From NCBI RefSeq assembly GCF_000981805.1, contig NZ_CP011132.1:5394001-5458000 (forward strand): a DNA stretch of 64,000 nt, given 5' to 3'. Below are positions 43,997-52,278 of the stretch, one piece after another. Positions within the stretch are counted from its first letter, which is position 1, and each line of letters begins with the position of its first letter. A program made the translations under genes and the position numbers. Under the pieces are notes generated by a model. That model had not been told where the DNA came from and searched no databases. It saw only the letters and a program-made list of their open reading frames with translations. This DNA comes from Citrobacter amalonaticus Y19 (GTDB lineage Bacteria > Pseudomonadota > Gammaproteobacteria > Enterobacterales > Enterobacteriaceae).

Positions 43997-46006
43997 ATGC
44001 GGTTGTTTATCTGCGAAAAGCCATCACAGGGGCGAGATCTTGCGAATGTTTTGGGTGCCACCCGACGTGGCGACGGTTTTCTAACTGGCCCTGGCGTCAC
44101 TGTTACCTGGGCAGTAGGGCATTTGCTGGAGACCGCACCGCCTGAAGCATACGGTCAACAGTATGGCAAACCATGGTCGCTCTCTGCTCTGCCGATCCTG
44201 CCTTCCCCATGGCAGGTGGTGGTAAAAAAGGAGACGCAGTCTCAGTTCAAGGTTATTGAGCGGCTGCTGCGCCAGGTCGATGATGTGGTTATCTCCACTG
44301 ATGCGGACCGGGAAGGAGAAGTAATTGCCCGTGAATTGCTGGAATACTGCCGCTGGGACGGTCCTGTACAGCGGCTTTGGCTTTCTGCCCTTGATGAAAT
44401 GAGCATCCGTGCAGCTCTCCAGGATCTGCGACCGGGTGCCGAAACTCTTGGAATGTATCATGCGGGACTTGGTCGCGCTCGTGCCGACTGGCTCATTGGA
44501 ATGAATCTGTCCCGTCTGTATACACTGCTTGCAGTACAGTCAGGATTCGACTGTGTGATTTCTGTCGGGCGGGTGCAGACTCCCACCCTGGCACTGGTTG
44601 TCCGGCGTGATCGGGAGATAGCGACATTCGTCCCAAAACCTTTCTGGCAGGTTAAGGCGCTTCTGAGTGCGGGAGGGAGAACTTTTCCGGCGCAATGGGT
44701 ACCTGCAAAGGTTTATACCGACGAAGAAAAACGCTGTGTACACCAAAATATAGCGCAGCAGGTAGCGCATCTTTGCCGGCAGGCTGGAGCAGCGACCGTA
44801 ACAGAATGTGAGACGAAGCGTGAAAAAGCGGCAGCGCCGCTGGCTTTTTCGCTCGGCACTTTACAACAGGCCTGTGGCCTGCTCTGGGATATGTCACCCC
44901 AGCAGGTGCTTGACACTGCACAGAGCCTCTATGAGAAACACAAGGCAACCACTTATCCACGAACTGATTGTGGATACCTTCCTGAGTCTATGCGTGAGGA
45001 AATCCCCTCGGTTCTTTCCGCTATTGGTCTGTCTGATCCAGAGTGTAGTTCTCTTCTTTCAGGTCTAAATACTTCGTTTGTTTCGCGTATATGGAACGAC
45101 AAAAAAATCACAGCTCACCATGGCATTATCCCTACCCGAAACGCGTTTAAGTTTTCTGCGTTAAGTGAGGCAGAGCGAAGGGTATACACCCTTATCCGCC
45201 GAAATTATCTGGCACAATTTCTTCCCCTGCACGAATCTGATATTACTCGTCTGCAGTTTGACATTGGCGGGCAACTGTTCCGCACAACAGGAAGGACGGA
45301 GATTGTAATGGGCTGGAAGGTCCTGTTCAGTAAGGAGGAAGAGGATAGTGCAGGGGATGATGATCTCAGTATTGAACTTCCTCCTCTCAGGAAGGGTGAC
45401 CGTTGCGGAGTAAACGGTGCAGAGGTCGTGCAGCAAATGACTCGTCCGCCGGCTCACTATACTTTCGCAACACTCATCGGCGCTATGATGAACGCGTCAG
45501 CGTTTGTTACCGATATTGCTCTTCGTAAGGTACTGAAGGACAACGCCGGATTAGGCACGGAAGCCACCCGCGCTGGTATCGTTGAGCAACTGCTGAACCG
45601 CAGATTTATTGTGCGTAAAGGTAAGCAGCTTCGCGCGACTGATCTTGGTGCTGATGTCATTGATGCTCTGCCCTCGCAGTTAACCGACCCCGGAATGACT
45701 GCACTTTGGGAACAGGCTCTGGATGAAGTAGCAGAAGGACGCCTTACCCTGAATGATTTTTTGCAGCGACAGGTCGGATGGACCCGTAACCTTGTCAGCA
45801 TGGGAGGACAGCAGCGGGTGAGCATTAGAATACCACCCACACCATCGTGCCCTTTATGTGGGGGGAAAACTCGCCTAAAAAAAGGACAGAAAGGAGAGTT
45901 TTGGGGGTGTACTCGTTATCCTGATTGCAAAGGAATCATCAACAACGACACCCAGAAACGTAAAAGCGCGCGTAGCTCTAAGGCTGTAAAACCAAAGAAT
46001 AATTAA
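43997..46006 (+). CDS. topB: DNA topoisomerase III (TopB) of the ICE
   Basis: A 669-residue type IA topoisomerase. The N-terminal TOPRIM domain is MRLFICEKPSQGRDLANVLG with the metal site STDADREGEVIARELL. The active-site Tyr320 is in TTYPRTDCGYLPE. SVGRVQTPTLALVVRRD is the family signature. A C-terminal zinc ribbon has CPLCGG and CTRYPDCKG. It decatenates or relaxes DNA during ICE replication or transfer and is a standard member of this ICE family. A terminator follows at 46260. Confidence 0.96.
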   Translation: MRLFICEKPSQGRDLANVLGATRRGDGFLTGPGVTVTWAVGHLLETAPPEAYGQQYGKPWSLSALPILPSPWQVVVKKETQSQFKVIERLLRQVDDVVISTDADREGEVIARELLEYCRWDGPVQRLWLSALDEMSIRAALQDLRPGAETLGMYHAGLGRARADWLIGMNLSRLYTLLAVQSGFDCVISVGRVQTPTLALVVRRDREIATFVPKPFWQVKALLSAGGRTFPAQWVPAKVYTDEEKRCVHQNIAQQVAHLCRQAGAATVTECETKREKAAAPLAFSLGTLQQACGLLWDMSPQQVLDTAQSLYEKHKATTYPRTDCGYLPESMREEIPSVLSAIGLSDPECSSLLSGLNTSFVSRIWNDKKITAHHGIIPTRNAFKFSALSEAERRVYTLIRRNYLAQFLPLHESDITRLQFDIGGQLFRTTGRTEIVMGWKVLFSKEEEDSAGDDDLSIELPPLRKGDRCGVNGAEVVQQMTRPPAHYTFATLIGAMMNASAFVTDIALRKVLKDNAGLGTEATRAGIVEQLLNRRFIVRKGKQLRATDLGADVIDALPSQLTDPGMTALWEQALDEVAEGRLTLNDFLQRQVGWTRNLVSMGGQQRVSIRIPPTPSCPLCGGKTRLKKGQKGEFWGCTRYPDCKGIINNDTQKRKSARSSKAVKPKNN

Positions 46007-46234
46007 TTCCTTGTCTCTCATTGCGGGGACAGGATGCCTTTGCTATTGTTGCGACGGCTCTGAAGCCGCACCTCGTGACTGCGGGTCCTGTGAGCATCAA
46101 ATGCAGTGCTTGCAGGATACAGTCTTGTTGGCCGCGTCCACACCTGAACGTGAGTCAAAAAGGCACAAAACTCCGTGAAACCGTGCCGGGTCCTGAACAC
46201 ACCCCCGGAGCAACTGCGTAAGCAGGTCAACATC

Positions 46235-46287
46235 AGGTCTAATGGTGCAGACCTCACAGGCGGTGCCGAAAGGTGCCGCTTTTTTTA
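46235..46287 (+). terminator. Terminator downstream of topB
   Basis: GCGGTGCC (46260-46267), GAAA loop, GGTGCCGC (46272-46279) pair with two G-U wobbles and are followed by eight T residues. A second stem AGGTCT/AGACCT lies just upstream (46235-46254). Confidence 0.8.
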
Positions 46288-46380
46288 TTTTTTGGCATTG
46301 ATGATTTTTTACGCACACCGGCGTTGACATCTGCTGCGTCTGAATAAATGATAAAGAGGCTAATCGTTGTCATCGACAAC

Positions 46381-46476
46381 TGCCAATGCCCTGGTGATTT
46401 GAGAAGGGCGCCTTCGGGTAATCACATGCCAATGCCACATAAAACCTGAGAGTGGCGCCTTCGGGTGGTAAACCTG
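46381..46476 (+). ncRNA. Tandem pseudoknot motif resembling STAXI, between topB and ssb region
   Basis: Two units about 46 bp apart. Unit 1: GCCC (46388) pairs with GGGC (46406), then a CC-TTCG-GG hairpin (46411-46418); loop bases GTGATT (46394-46399) are complementary to AATCAC (46420-46425), making a pseudoknot. Unit 2: GCCAC (46434) pairs with GTGGC (46452), then the same CC-TTCG-GG hairpin (46458-46465); the knot pairing is weaker (ACC/GGT). Repeated pseudoknots with UUCG loops near ssb and topoisomerase genes are the definition of the STAXI motif; assignment is by memory, not by covariance search. Confidence 0.65.
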
Positions 46477-46548
46477 TTTAACCTCTGAGAACAGGTACTC
46501 CTGGCGAGTTGAGGTCCATTTCACAAATACAGCCAGTCGGCAATAATT

Positions 46549-46590
46549 TGCTGACTTCCCTGCGGGAAACGTTATCCCGCAAGGGATAGA
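46549..46590 (+). promoter_or_regulatory. Leader hairpin before the STY4534-type gene
   Basis: CCCTGCGGGA and TCCCGCAAGGG, separated by 7 bases, form a stem with one bulge. It is not followed by a T-run and lies in the untranslated leader about 50 bp before the start. The rest of 46,288-46,634 outside the pseudoknots holds no gene that I can support. Confidence 0.5.
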
Positions 46591-46634
46591 TGTTTCTCCG
46601 CTACCAGTTTAGTTTTTACTCCGGAGATAACATC

Positions 46635-47126
46635 ATGACTGCTACTACAACTGCATCTTCTTCCACCACCTCTTCCTCTGCCAGCCAGAAAAAAGAGTAT
46701 TTCAATCTTAACGTAAGCGGTATCGGCTACCTGAGCTCGATTCGTCGTGTACAGGGCCAAAACGGTGAATTTACCTGCGCTGTCATTAATGCCCTGACTG
46801 GTCCTACCGACAATGCGTCATACACTCGTTTCGATGTCACTGTTGCGGGCCCAGAGGCTACAAAACTCATCAACCGCTGCCAGAAGGCCGTGGATGAAGA
46901 GGAAAAAGTATTGCTGGGGTTTGTGCTGAGCGGCCTGAAAGCTGACGTGTTTACCCTTCAGTCGGGTGAACATTCCGGTGAATCCAGACCTTCTCTGAAG
47001 GCTCGCCTGATTAAGGTCGAGTTCATTAAGAAAGGCCAGGAAGTCGTTTACACAGCGCCAAATGCATCTCAAACCCCGGAACAAGGTTCTGCGGCTCCTA
47101 AAGACTACGATCCGAACTCGTTTTAA
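46635..47126 (+). CDS. STY4534-family (DUF3577) ICE replication-associated protein
   Basis: A 163-residue protein with a Ser/Thr-rich N-terminus (residues 1-20), then YFNLNVSGIGYLSSIRRVQG, FTCAVINALTGPTDNASYTR and the ending PKDYDPNSF. It belongs to the DUF3577/STY4534 family next to ssb in SPI-7-type ICEs; an OB-fold-like single-strand-DNA function is plausible but not shown. ATG 46635 follows GGAG; the frame extends 15 residues upstream without a comparable site. Confidence 0.82.
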   Translation: MTATTTASSSTTSSSASQKKEYFNLNVSGIGYLSSIRRVQGQNGEFTCAVINALTGPTDNASYTRFDVTVAGPEATKLINRCQKAVDEEEKVLLGFVLSGLKADVFTLQSGEHSGESRPSLKARLIKVEFIKKGQEVVYTAPNASQTPEQGSAAPKDYDPNSF

Positions 47127-47144
47127 TTCTTTTTTCTTACATCC

Positions 47145-47170
47145 GGTAAATCTCTTTCGGGAGATTTACC
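47145..47170 (+). promoter_or_regulatory. Intergenic hairpin upstream of the 67-residue gene
   Basis: A perfect 10-bp stem, GGTAAATCTC (47145-47154) / GAGATTTACC (47161-47170), with a TTTCGG loop and no T-run. It may be an mRNA-processing or attenuator element. Confidence 0.55.
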
Positions 47171-47198
47171 TCTCTCGATAACGTAACGGAGCTCTCGC

Positions 47199-47402
47199 AT
47201 GGGAAATCCATTCGGTTTACTGGCTTCAGAAGCTGGGTATCAATTACAGATCCAGGTTCTGTCCAGTCAGCGCGGTTTTTATATCGGAACCGCGAACGAA
47301 ATGGGACCCGTGTCCCGTGAGTCAGTCGAATACTACAAAACCAGTCTGCAGGCCGATATTGCTCTTGAAAAAGGGGAATGGACGCAGCGTGAATATGATT
47401 AG
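47199..47402 (+). CDS. Small hypothetical ICE protein
   Basis: A 67-residue protein of unrecognised family: MGNPFGLLASEAGYQLQIQV, then GFYIGTANEMGPVSRESVEY and the acidic tail EKGEWTQREYD. The GGAG ribosome-binding site and its position 17 bp before ssb, in the same orientation, support it as a real gene in the ssb operon. Confidence 0.65.
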   Translation: MGNPFGLLASEAGYQLQIQVLSSQRGFYIGTANEMGPVSRESVEYYKTSLQADIALEKGEWTQREYD

Positions 47403-47419
47403 GTACAGGAGATTACATC

Positions 47420-47968
47420 ATGGCAAGTCGCGGAATTAACAAAGTTATTCTCGTTGGCCATCTCGGTCAGGACCCCGAAGTACGTTATATGCCCAATAGC
47501 ACAGCTGTTACAGGGTTCAGTATTGCAACGTCGGAGTCATGGCGTGATAAACAAAGCGGTGAAATGAAGGAAAACACTGAGTGGCATCGCGTTGTGTTGT
47601 TTGGCAAACTCGCCGAAATAGCCGGTGAATATCTGAAAAAAGGTTCACAGGTATACATTGAAGGCCATCTGCGGACCCGCAAATGGACTGATAACGGCGG
47701 GGTTGAACGCTGGACAACAGAAGTTGTGGTTGGTGTGAACGGTACGATGCAGATGCTGGGTAGTCGTAATGCTCCAGCAGGTACCGGTAATGCTCAGCAG
47801 CCTGGGTCGGCGCAAGGAGGTTGGGGGCAGCCTCAGCAGCCTCAGCCTCAGCAGTCAGCTGCGCCACACAATCCTGCTAATGAACCTCCGATGGATTTTG
47901 ATGATGACATACCGTTTCTGGGGCATGGTTATGGGATCTGCCGAAAAGCGATCTACGCCATTTCCTGA
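47420..47968 (+). CDS. ssb: Single-stranded DNA-binding protein of the ICE, with extended C-terminus
   Basis: A 182-residue SSB. The OB-fold begins GINKVILVGHLGQDPEVRYM and includes WRDKQSGEMKENTEWHRVVL and GSQVYIEGHLRTRKW. A Gly/Gln/Pro-rich linker (about residues 115-150) leads to the acidic tip MDFDDDIPF. In host SSB this tip is the C-terminus and recruits partner proteins; here 16 further residues (LGHGYGICRKAIYAIS) follow. AGGAG lies upstream, and a terminator closes the gene at 47984. Confidence 0.95.
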   Translation: MASRGINKVILVGHLGQDPEVRYMPNSTAVTGFSIATSESWRDKQSGEMKENTEWHRVVLFGKLAEIAGEYLKKGSQVYIEGHLRTRKWTDNGGVERWTTEVVVGVNGTMQMLGSRNAPAGTGNAQQPGSAQGGWGQPQQPQPQQSAAPHNPANEPPMDFDDDIPFLGHGYGICRKAIYAIS

Positions 47969-47983
47969 TTGGATTTTACAGAG

Positions 47984-48009
47984 GCGCCAGTTTGACTGGC
48001 GCTTTTTTA
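47984..48009 (+). terminator. Terminator of the ssb unit
   Basis: The stem GCGCCAGT (47984-47991) / ACTGGCGC (47995-48002) is followed by TTTTTT. Confidence 0.9.
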
Positions 48010-48046
48010 TTCAAGATAATCATGGCAGGAGCGGGGTACTTTTTTA

Positions 48047-48289
48047 ATGCCAGTTATACTGAGAATTAACGGATTCAAATTTTTCTTTTACTCGAACGAG
48101 GGAAATCCTCTAGAACCCGCTCATATTCATGTCCGTAACGCTGATGGTGAAGCGAAATTCTGGCTTGAAAATGAAGTTAAACTGAGCAGGAACGATGGCT
48201 TCGATGCCCGGACTCTTAAAGAGTTGACTAAGATGGTTCAACATAACCAGACGATGTTTGTGGAGGCCTGGAATGACTATTTCAGCTAA
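48047..48289 (+). CDS. DUF4160-family protein
   Basis: An 80-residue protein; GFKFFFYSNEGNPLEPAHIH and AKFWLENEVKLSRNDGF are characteristic of DUF4160. It is usually paired with a DUF2442 gene, as here (17-bp overlap). Such pairs are often described as putative toxin-antitoxin modules; direct evidence is limited, so the role is inference. Confidence 0.8.
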   Translation: MPVILRINGFKFFFYSNEGNPLEPAHIHVRNADGEAKFWLENEVKLSRNDGFDARTLKELTKMVQHNQTMFVEAWNDYFS

Positions 48290-48521
48290 AAATGTACGAT
48301 TTGATGAGACCACCATGTGGGTCGAATTAAACGATGGCAGGGTGATGGGCGTACCAATCGCCTGGTTTCCTCGTCTGCTGAATGCCACAGACAAAGAACG
48401 TAATGACTATGAACTGAGTAAACGTGGTATTCACTGGGATAATCTCGATGAGGATATCTCAGTCGATGGCTTGCTCGCTGGCCGTGGTGACGTGACCCAT
48501 GTTCCACATCGCGTAGCCTGA
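48273..48521 (+). CDS. DUF2442-family protein
   Basis: An 82-residue protein with the family pattern VRFDETTMWVELNDGRVMGV followed by WFPRLLNATDKERNDYEL and IHWDNLDEDISVDGLLAGRG. The start at 48273 follows GGAGG and overlaps the DUF4160 gene. It is probably its partner, perhaps an antitoxin or regulator. A terminator follows. Confidence 0.82.
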   Translation: MTISAKNVRFDETTMWVELNDGRVMGVPIAWFPRLLNATDKERNDYELSKRGIHWDNLDEDISVDGLLAGRGDVTHVPHRVA

Positions 48522-48544
48522 TAATCATAAAGTCGCAGACTAAG

Positions 48545-48573
48545 GCGCCGGATTTTCCGGCGCTTTTCTTTTT
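48545..48573 (+). terminator. Terminator after the DUF4160-DUF2442 pair
   Basis: The stem GCGCCGGA (48545-48552) / TCCGGCGC (48556-48563) with a TTT loop is followed by a T-rich run. The remaining ~210 bp to pilL must carry the pil promoter; no clear consensus is seen. Confidence 0.88.
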
Positions 48574-48787
48574 AAGGTATTGCCAACTGGCTGGATAAAT
48601 CGGTCTCGTGTAGCTCCTTTCCCTGCGCCCGAATACGGTGATAACCCTTGAAACTGGATATCCTGGTCTTTCGCGGTTGCCCCACCGAGGAAATTTTCTT
48701 CAGTTCGCAGTAATAGTTTTGCATTGTCCGAAAAGGCATCCCCGCCAGAATATCCGACTTGTTTCGGACAACTCCTGGGGATTCCTG

Positions 48788-50137
48788 ATGGTAAAAATAA
48801 ACCTGCAGACACGTTATCGGCTTGGGGCCATCACGCTTTGTCTGCTTGCCGCTGGCTGCACAGACTTTAGTTCTCGCTCTGAACCCATGAGCAGGCTTCA
48901 GGGCTCTCCCCGTGTTCAGGATCTTTATCAAAACCGTTCCCCTGAAGTTGTTCGATACGATCGTTACATACTTGCGAGTACGCGACCTGTAGATGCTCAG
49001 CGTGACCCACTGAATCAGATTATCGATATCAGGATGCCTTTGCAGATGGTGAATACCATTGGGGAAGGTATGCGATACGTGATGCTTGAATCAGGTTATT
49101 CACTGTGTTCAGGCGAACCGGGTGTATTCTCTGAATTGTTCGTTAAACCATTACCGGCTGTGCAGCGTTCAATAGGACCTGTGAAGCTTGGAGATGCTTT
49201 ACAAATCCTCGCCGGGCCTGCCTGGCGTATGCGCGTAGATGACCTGAATCGAGAAATTTGTTTTGTTCTGCGTGATGAATATCGACATCTTGCCCTCTCA
49301 ACAACAGGTCCCTTGCAGGCGAGTGTAGCAAGTCATGGAACAGGGAAATCTGCTTCTACAGGCACACTACTTAACAGTTCTAAGGGACTTTCTGGTACTG
49401 GAAATAATAGCTATCCGTTGCCTCCGGCTCGGCCAGAAAGTTCCATTTTGTCACCAGGGACACCAAAAGTTACCTCTCAAGCTGTTTCCCCTTTATCTGT
49501 TGCAACGACAGCAAAAACACCTCGTAACCCGTTCTCTGCCAGCGAGCCTGGGGAAAAATCTACGGTTCCGGTGCAGAAAACACAGGCAGGTCCCGCAGCT
49601 AAGTTAACATCTGGCAAGGTAAAACCATCAACAGAGTTGGCTCCTGCGCCTGCGCCGTCAGCATTGTCAGTTGCGTCAACACCTCTGAATAAAGCTGCAC
49701 TTGGTGTGCCTTTAACTCCATCTGGTGCAGTGAAACCAGGTGGAACGGTTCAGAACAGTAATCCACCGTCCACTGTCATCTCTCCTACTGCTCCGGTCAG
49801 CGGAAAAACTGTTTTCACTCCGGGAGCATTGCTTTCCTCGTTACCAGACGGACAGGCCTGGACCGCGCAGGCAGGCACTACGTTAAAAGAGACTCTGATC
49901 CAATGGGCTACATCGGTTCGCTGTGAGAGTGGCAGTAGTCCTACCTGGGTAGTTATCTGGCCAACGCCTGTGAACTACCGCATCGATGTACCATTTACGC
50001 TGCGCGGTAATTTCGAGTCGATTATCGTGCAGCTGTTTAGGTTATATCGCCCTGCAGAAAAACCCCTCTATGCAGCACCAAATCGTCTTCAGTGCCTGGT
50101 ATTCGTGGACGATAAGCCGATTCAGGACGGGAAATGA
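48788..50137 (+). CDS. pilL: PilL, type IVb thin-pilus lipoprotein
   Basis: A 449-residue lipoprotein. The leader MVKINLQTRYRLGAITLCLL is followed by AAGC, a lipobox. The N-terminal domain (about residues 35-165; RSPEVVRYDRYILASTRPVD, LGDALQILAGPAWRMRVD) is the PilL family domain. A Pro/Ser/Thr-rich linker (about 170-355) joins a C-terminal TcpQ-like domain (WVVIWPTPVNYRIDVPFTLR). It is the first gene of the pil operon. The ATG is chosen for the lipoprotein signal; the frame extends 50 residues upstream without a leader. Confidence 0.88.
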   Translation: MVKINLQTRYRLGAITLCLLAAGCTDFSSRSEPMSRLQGSPRVQDLYQNRSPEVVRYDRYILASTRPVDAQRDPLNQIIDIRMPLQMVNTIGEGMRYVMLESGYSLCSGEPGVFSELFVKPLPAVQRSIGPVKLGDALQILAGPAWRMRVDDLNREICFVLRDEYRHLALSTTGPLQASVASHGTGKSASTGTLLNSSKGLSGTGNNSYPLPPARPESSILSPGTPKVTSQAVSPLSVATTAKTPRNPFSASEPGEKSTVPVQKTQAGPAAKLTSGKVKPSTELAPAPAPSALSVASTPLNKAALGVPLTPSGAVKPGGTVQNSNPPSTVISPTAPVSGKTVFTPGALLSSLPDGQAWTAQAGTTLKETLIQWATSVRCESGSSPTWVVIWPTPVNYRIDVPFTLRGNFESIIVQLFRLYRPAEKPLYAAPNRLQCLVFVDDKPIQDGK

Positions 50138-50138
50138 T

Positions 50139-50582
50139 ATGGGATATGCGCTGCCAGTTTTCGCGCTTTGTCTTGTCATCATCTTGATAGCCGGTGATGC
50201 ACAGCACCACTCATCAGAGCATGTACGGCTTGCGCTGCAGCAGACTCAGCCTGAACAGCTTGCAGCAGACATGCTTCGGACTGCTGATGTCGTAAATAAT
50301 TGGCGTCACGGGCGGTCCATAACAGATGGCCCCGTATCAACCGCACTGACTGGAATGCTGCCGTTACCAGACAGTCGCATCAAAAGCATTATTCAGAACG
50401 GTCGCCTGTGGATCTGGGTACCTGAAACAGACGGTGTTTATGCCGCGTTGCGCGCCCGCTCAGTGACTTCTGCGCTTGCCCTGACCGTAAGCGGCGGTCA
50501 TCTGCGGATGGCGGATGGCACTGATATGAACCTGTCTCTGCCGTCCGGTGTGACGGAAGGCAGCATTGTTTATCTTAACTAA
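50139..50582 (+). CDS. pilM: PilM, thin-pilus biogenesis protein
   Basis: A 147-residue protein with an N-terminal hydrophobic segment (YALPVFALCLVIILIAGDA), so probably membrane-anchored facing the periplasm, as in R64 PilM. The C-terminal half (GRLWIWVPETDGVYAALRAR, LTVSGGHLRMADG) is the PilM domain. The ATG at 50139 lies just after the pilL stop. Confidence 0.85.
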   Translation: MGYALPVFALCLVIILIAGDAQHHSSEHVRLALQQTQPEQLAADMLRTADVVNNWRHGRSITDGPVSTALTGMLPLPDSRIKSIIQNGRLWIWVPETDGVYAALRARSVTSALALTVSGGHLRMADGTDMNLSLPSGVTEGSIVYLN

Positions 50583-50601
50583 CAGAATCAGGGAGCTGCG
50601 G

Positions 50602-52275
50602 ATGCCGCGTATACCTTTCTGCCTGACAGTACTTACCGCTGCGTTTGTGCTGTCATCATGTTCGCTGAATGAAATCAGCAAAATAGACAAGGAAGCCGTT
50701 GGGCAGGCCGATACGGCTCAGCGAGTGTTGCAGAGTCGTCAGTCCATATCACAACCAACTGTTGTCTGGATGGATAAGCCCTGGGTAAACCTGCAGCCAG
50801 TCACGCCGGTGGTCTCCACTCCGGACGAAAAGAATCTGCCTCCCTGTCAGATAACGATTAATCGTCCTGACGGCATTTCACTGCCTGAGCTGGGACAGCG
50901 CATCACTGCGCTATGTGGTATACGAGTCTCCATCACACCAGATGCATTTGCTGCGCTGAGCAACGTGAGTACCGGCAGCGTGGTAACTTCTCAGATGAGT
51001 GGTCAACTGCCGGCGCCGGATGACAATGGTCGGGTTCCCCTGGCACAGATGGGGGCTACGTCAGCTCAGCCCGTCTCCGTTCAGCCATCACCGGCGCTCA
51101 TGCGTGGCCTTAAATTCCAGGGAGATGTTCGTGATCTGCTCGATGTCGAAGCCAGCGGGTACGGGCTGTCATGGCGCAGTGACGGAAACGGAGTTTATTT
51201 TTATCGACAGGATACCCGCACTTTTCAGCTCGTTATCCTGAATACGAAAGTAAACAGTAGCGCATCAATTAACTCCGGCTCTGGCAATCAGCTGGGCAGC
51301 GGTGGCGGCACATCGGGGGGGACGAGCGGAGACATTAGCTCTAATCAGAAGACCGATTATGGCATGAACAGCGACCTGTACGACGACATTCGTAAAACCA
51401 TCGAGCAGATGCTGACGCCAAAATCTGGTCGTTTCTGGCTTTCAGCAGCTACTGGCACGTTGAGTGTTACTGACACACCGGACGTTCTGGATCGTATTGG
51501 TCGTTACATTGAGTATCAGAATAAGGTTCTAAGCAGGCAGGTCCAGCTCAACATACAGATTGTCAGCGTCAACCAGACGCGTAATGAGCAACTGGGTCTT
51601 GACTGGGGGCTCGTATACAAATCCCTGCACAATTTTGGCGCCACTCTGACCGGTTCAATGGCCAATGCTTCGACTTCAGCAGGCAGTGCCGGCATTTCGA
51701 TTCTCGACACGGCAACAGGCAATGCCGCCAAATTTTCCGGCTCCAGCCTGCTGATTAAAGCGCTTTCCGAGCAGGGCAACGTCAGCATGGCGCTGAACCA
51801 GACCGACCCAACAGCAAATCTGACGCCGGTAGCTTATCAGCTCTCAAACCAACAGGGCGTTCTGACAAGTTCCAGTTCAACTGCAACAGCTAACGTCGGG
51901 GTTACTTCCTCACAGACCGTAACCACAATCACCACCGGTTTGTTCATGACCATGCTGCCGTTCATCCAGGAAAACGGTGACGTGCAACTGCAGTTCGCTT
52001 TTAGCTATACCAGTCCACCGCAGATAGAGAAATTTATCAGTAGGGACGGGAATACCCGTAACGATATACCGAATACCTCGACACAGGGGCTGGCACGTAA
52101 AGTTAACCTGCGCTCAGGCCAGACACTGGTATTAACCGGATCTGAGCAACAGAACCTTTCTGCAAACAAGCAGGGAACATTCACACCCGACAACTTTATC
52201 CTGGGCGGTGGCCAGAACGGTACGCGCGGTCGTAACACGCTCGTGATTATGATCACCCCTGTTCTGCTGAGGTAA
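50602..52275 (+). CDS. pilN: PilN, outer-membrane secretin of the thin pilus
   Basis: A 557-residue lipoprotein secretin. Its leader ends in LSSC. The N-terminal N-domains contain LKFQGDVRDLLDVEASGYGL. The secretin core shows VQLNIQIVSVNQTRNEQLGL, a Gly/Ser loop, FMTMLPFIQENGDVQLQFAF and the ending TRGRNTLVIMITPVLLR. It forms the pore for pilus exit. The ATG at 50602 follows GGGAG. Confidence 0.93.
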   Translation: MPRIPFCLTVLTAAFVLSSCSLNEISKIDKEAVGQADTAQRVLQSRQSISQPTVVWMDKPWVNLQPVTPVVSTPDEKNLPPCQITINRPDGISLPELGQRITALCGIRVSITPDAFAALSNVSTGSVVTSQMSGQLPAPDDNGRVPLAQMGATSAQPVSVQPSPALMRGLKFQGDVRDLLDVEASGYGLSWRSDGNGVYFYRQDTRTFQLVILNTKVNSSASINSGSGNQLGSGGGTSGGTSGDISSNQKTDYGMNSDLYDDIRKTIEQMLTPKSGRFWLSAATGTLSVTDTPDVLDRIGRYIEYQNKVLSRQVQLNIQIVSVNQTRNEQLGLDWGLVYKSLHNFGATLTGSMANASTSAGSAGISILDTATGNAAKFSGSSLLIKALSEQGNVSMALNQTDPTANLTPVAYQLSNQQGVLTSSSSTATANVGVTSSQTVTTITTGLFMTMLPFIQENGDVQLQFAFSYTSPPQIEKFISRDGNTRNDIPNTSTQGLARKVNLRSGQTLVLTGSEQQNLSANKQGTFTPDNFILGGGQNGTRGRNTLVIMITPVLLR

Positions 52276-52278
52276 TCC

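Noticed and set aside
46021..46257. Short frames on both strands between topB and the pseudoknots
   Set aside because: They overlap a terminator and each other, are rich in Cys/Arg/Pro and have no translation signals.
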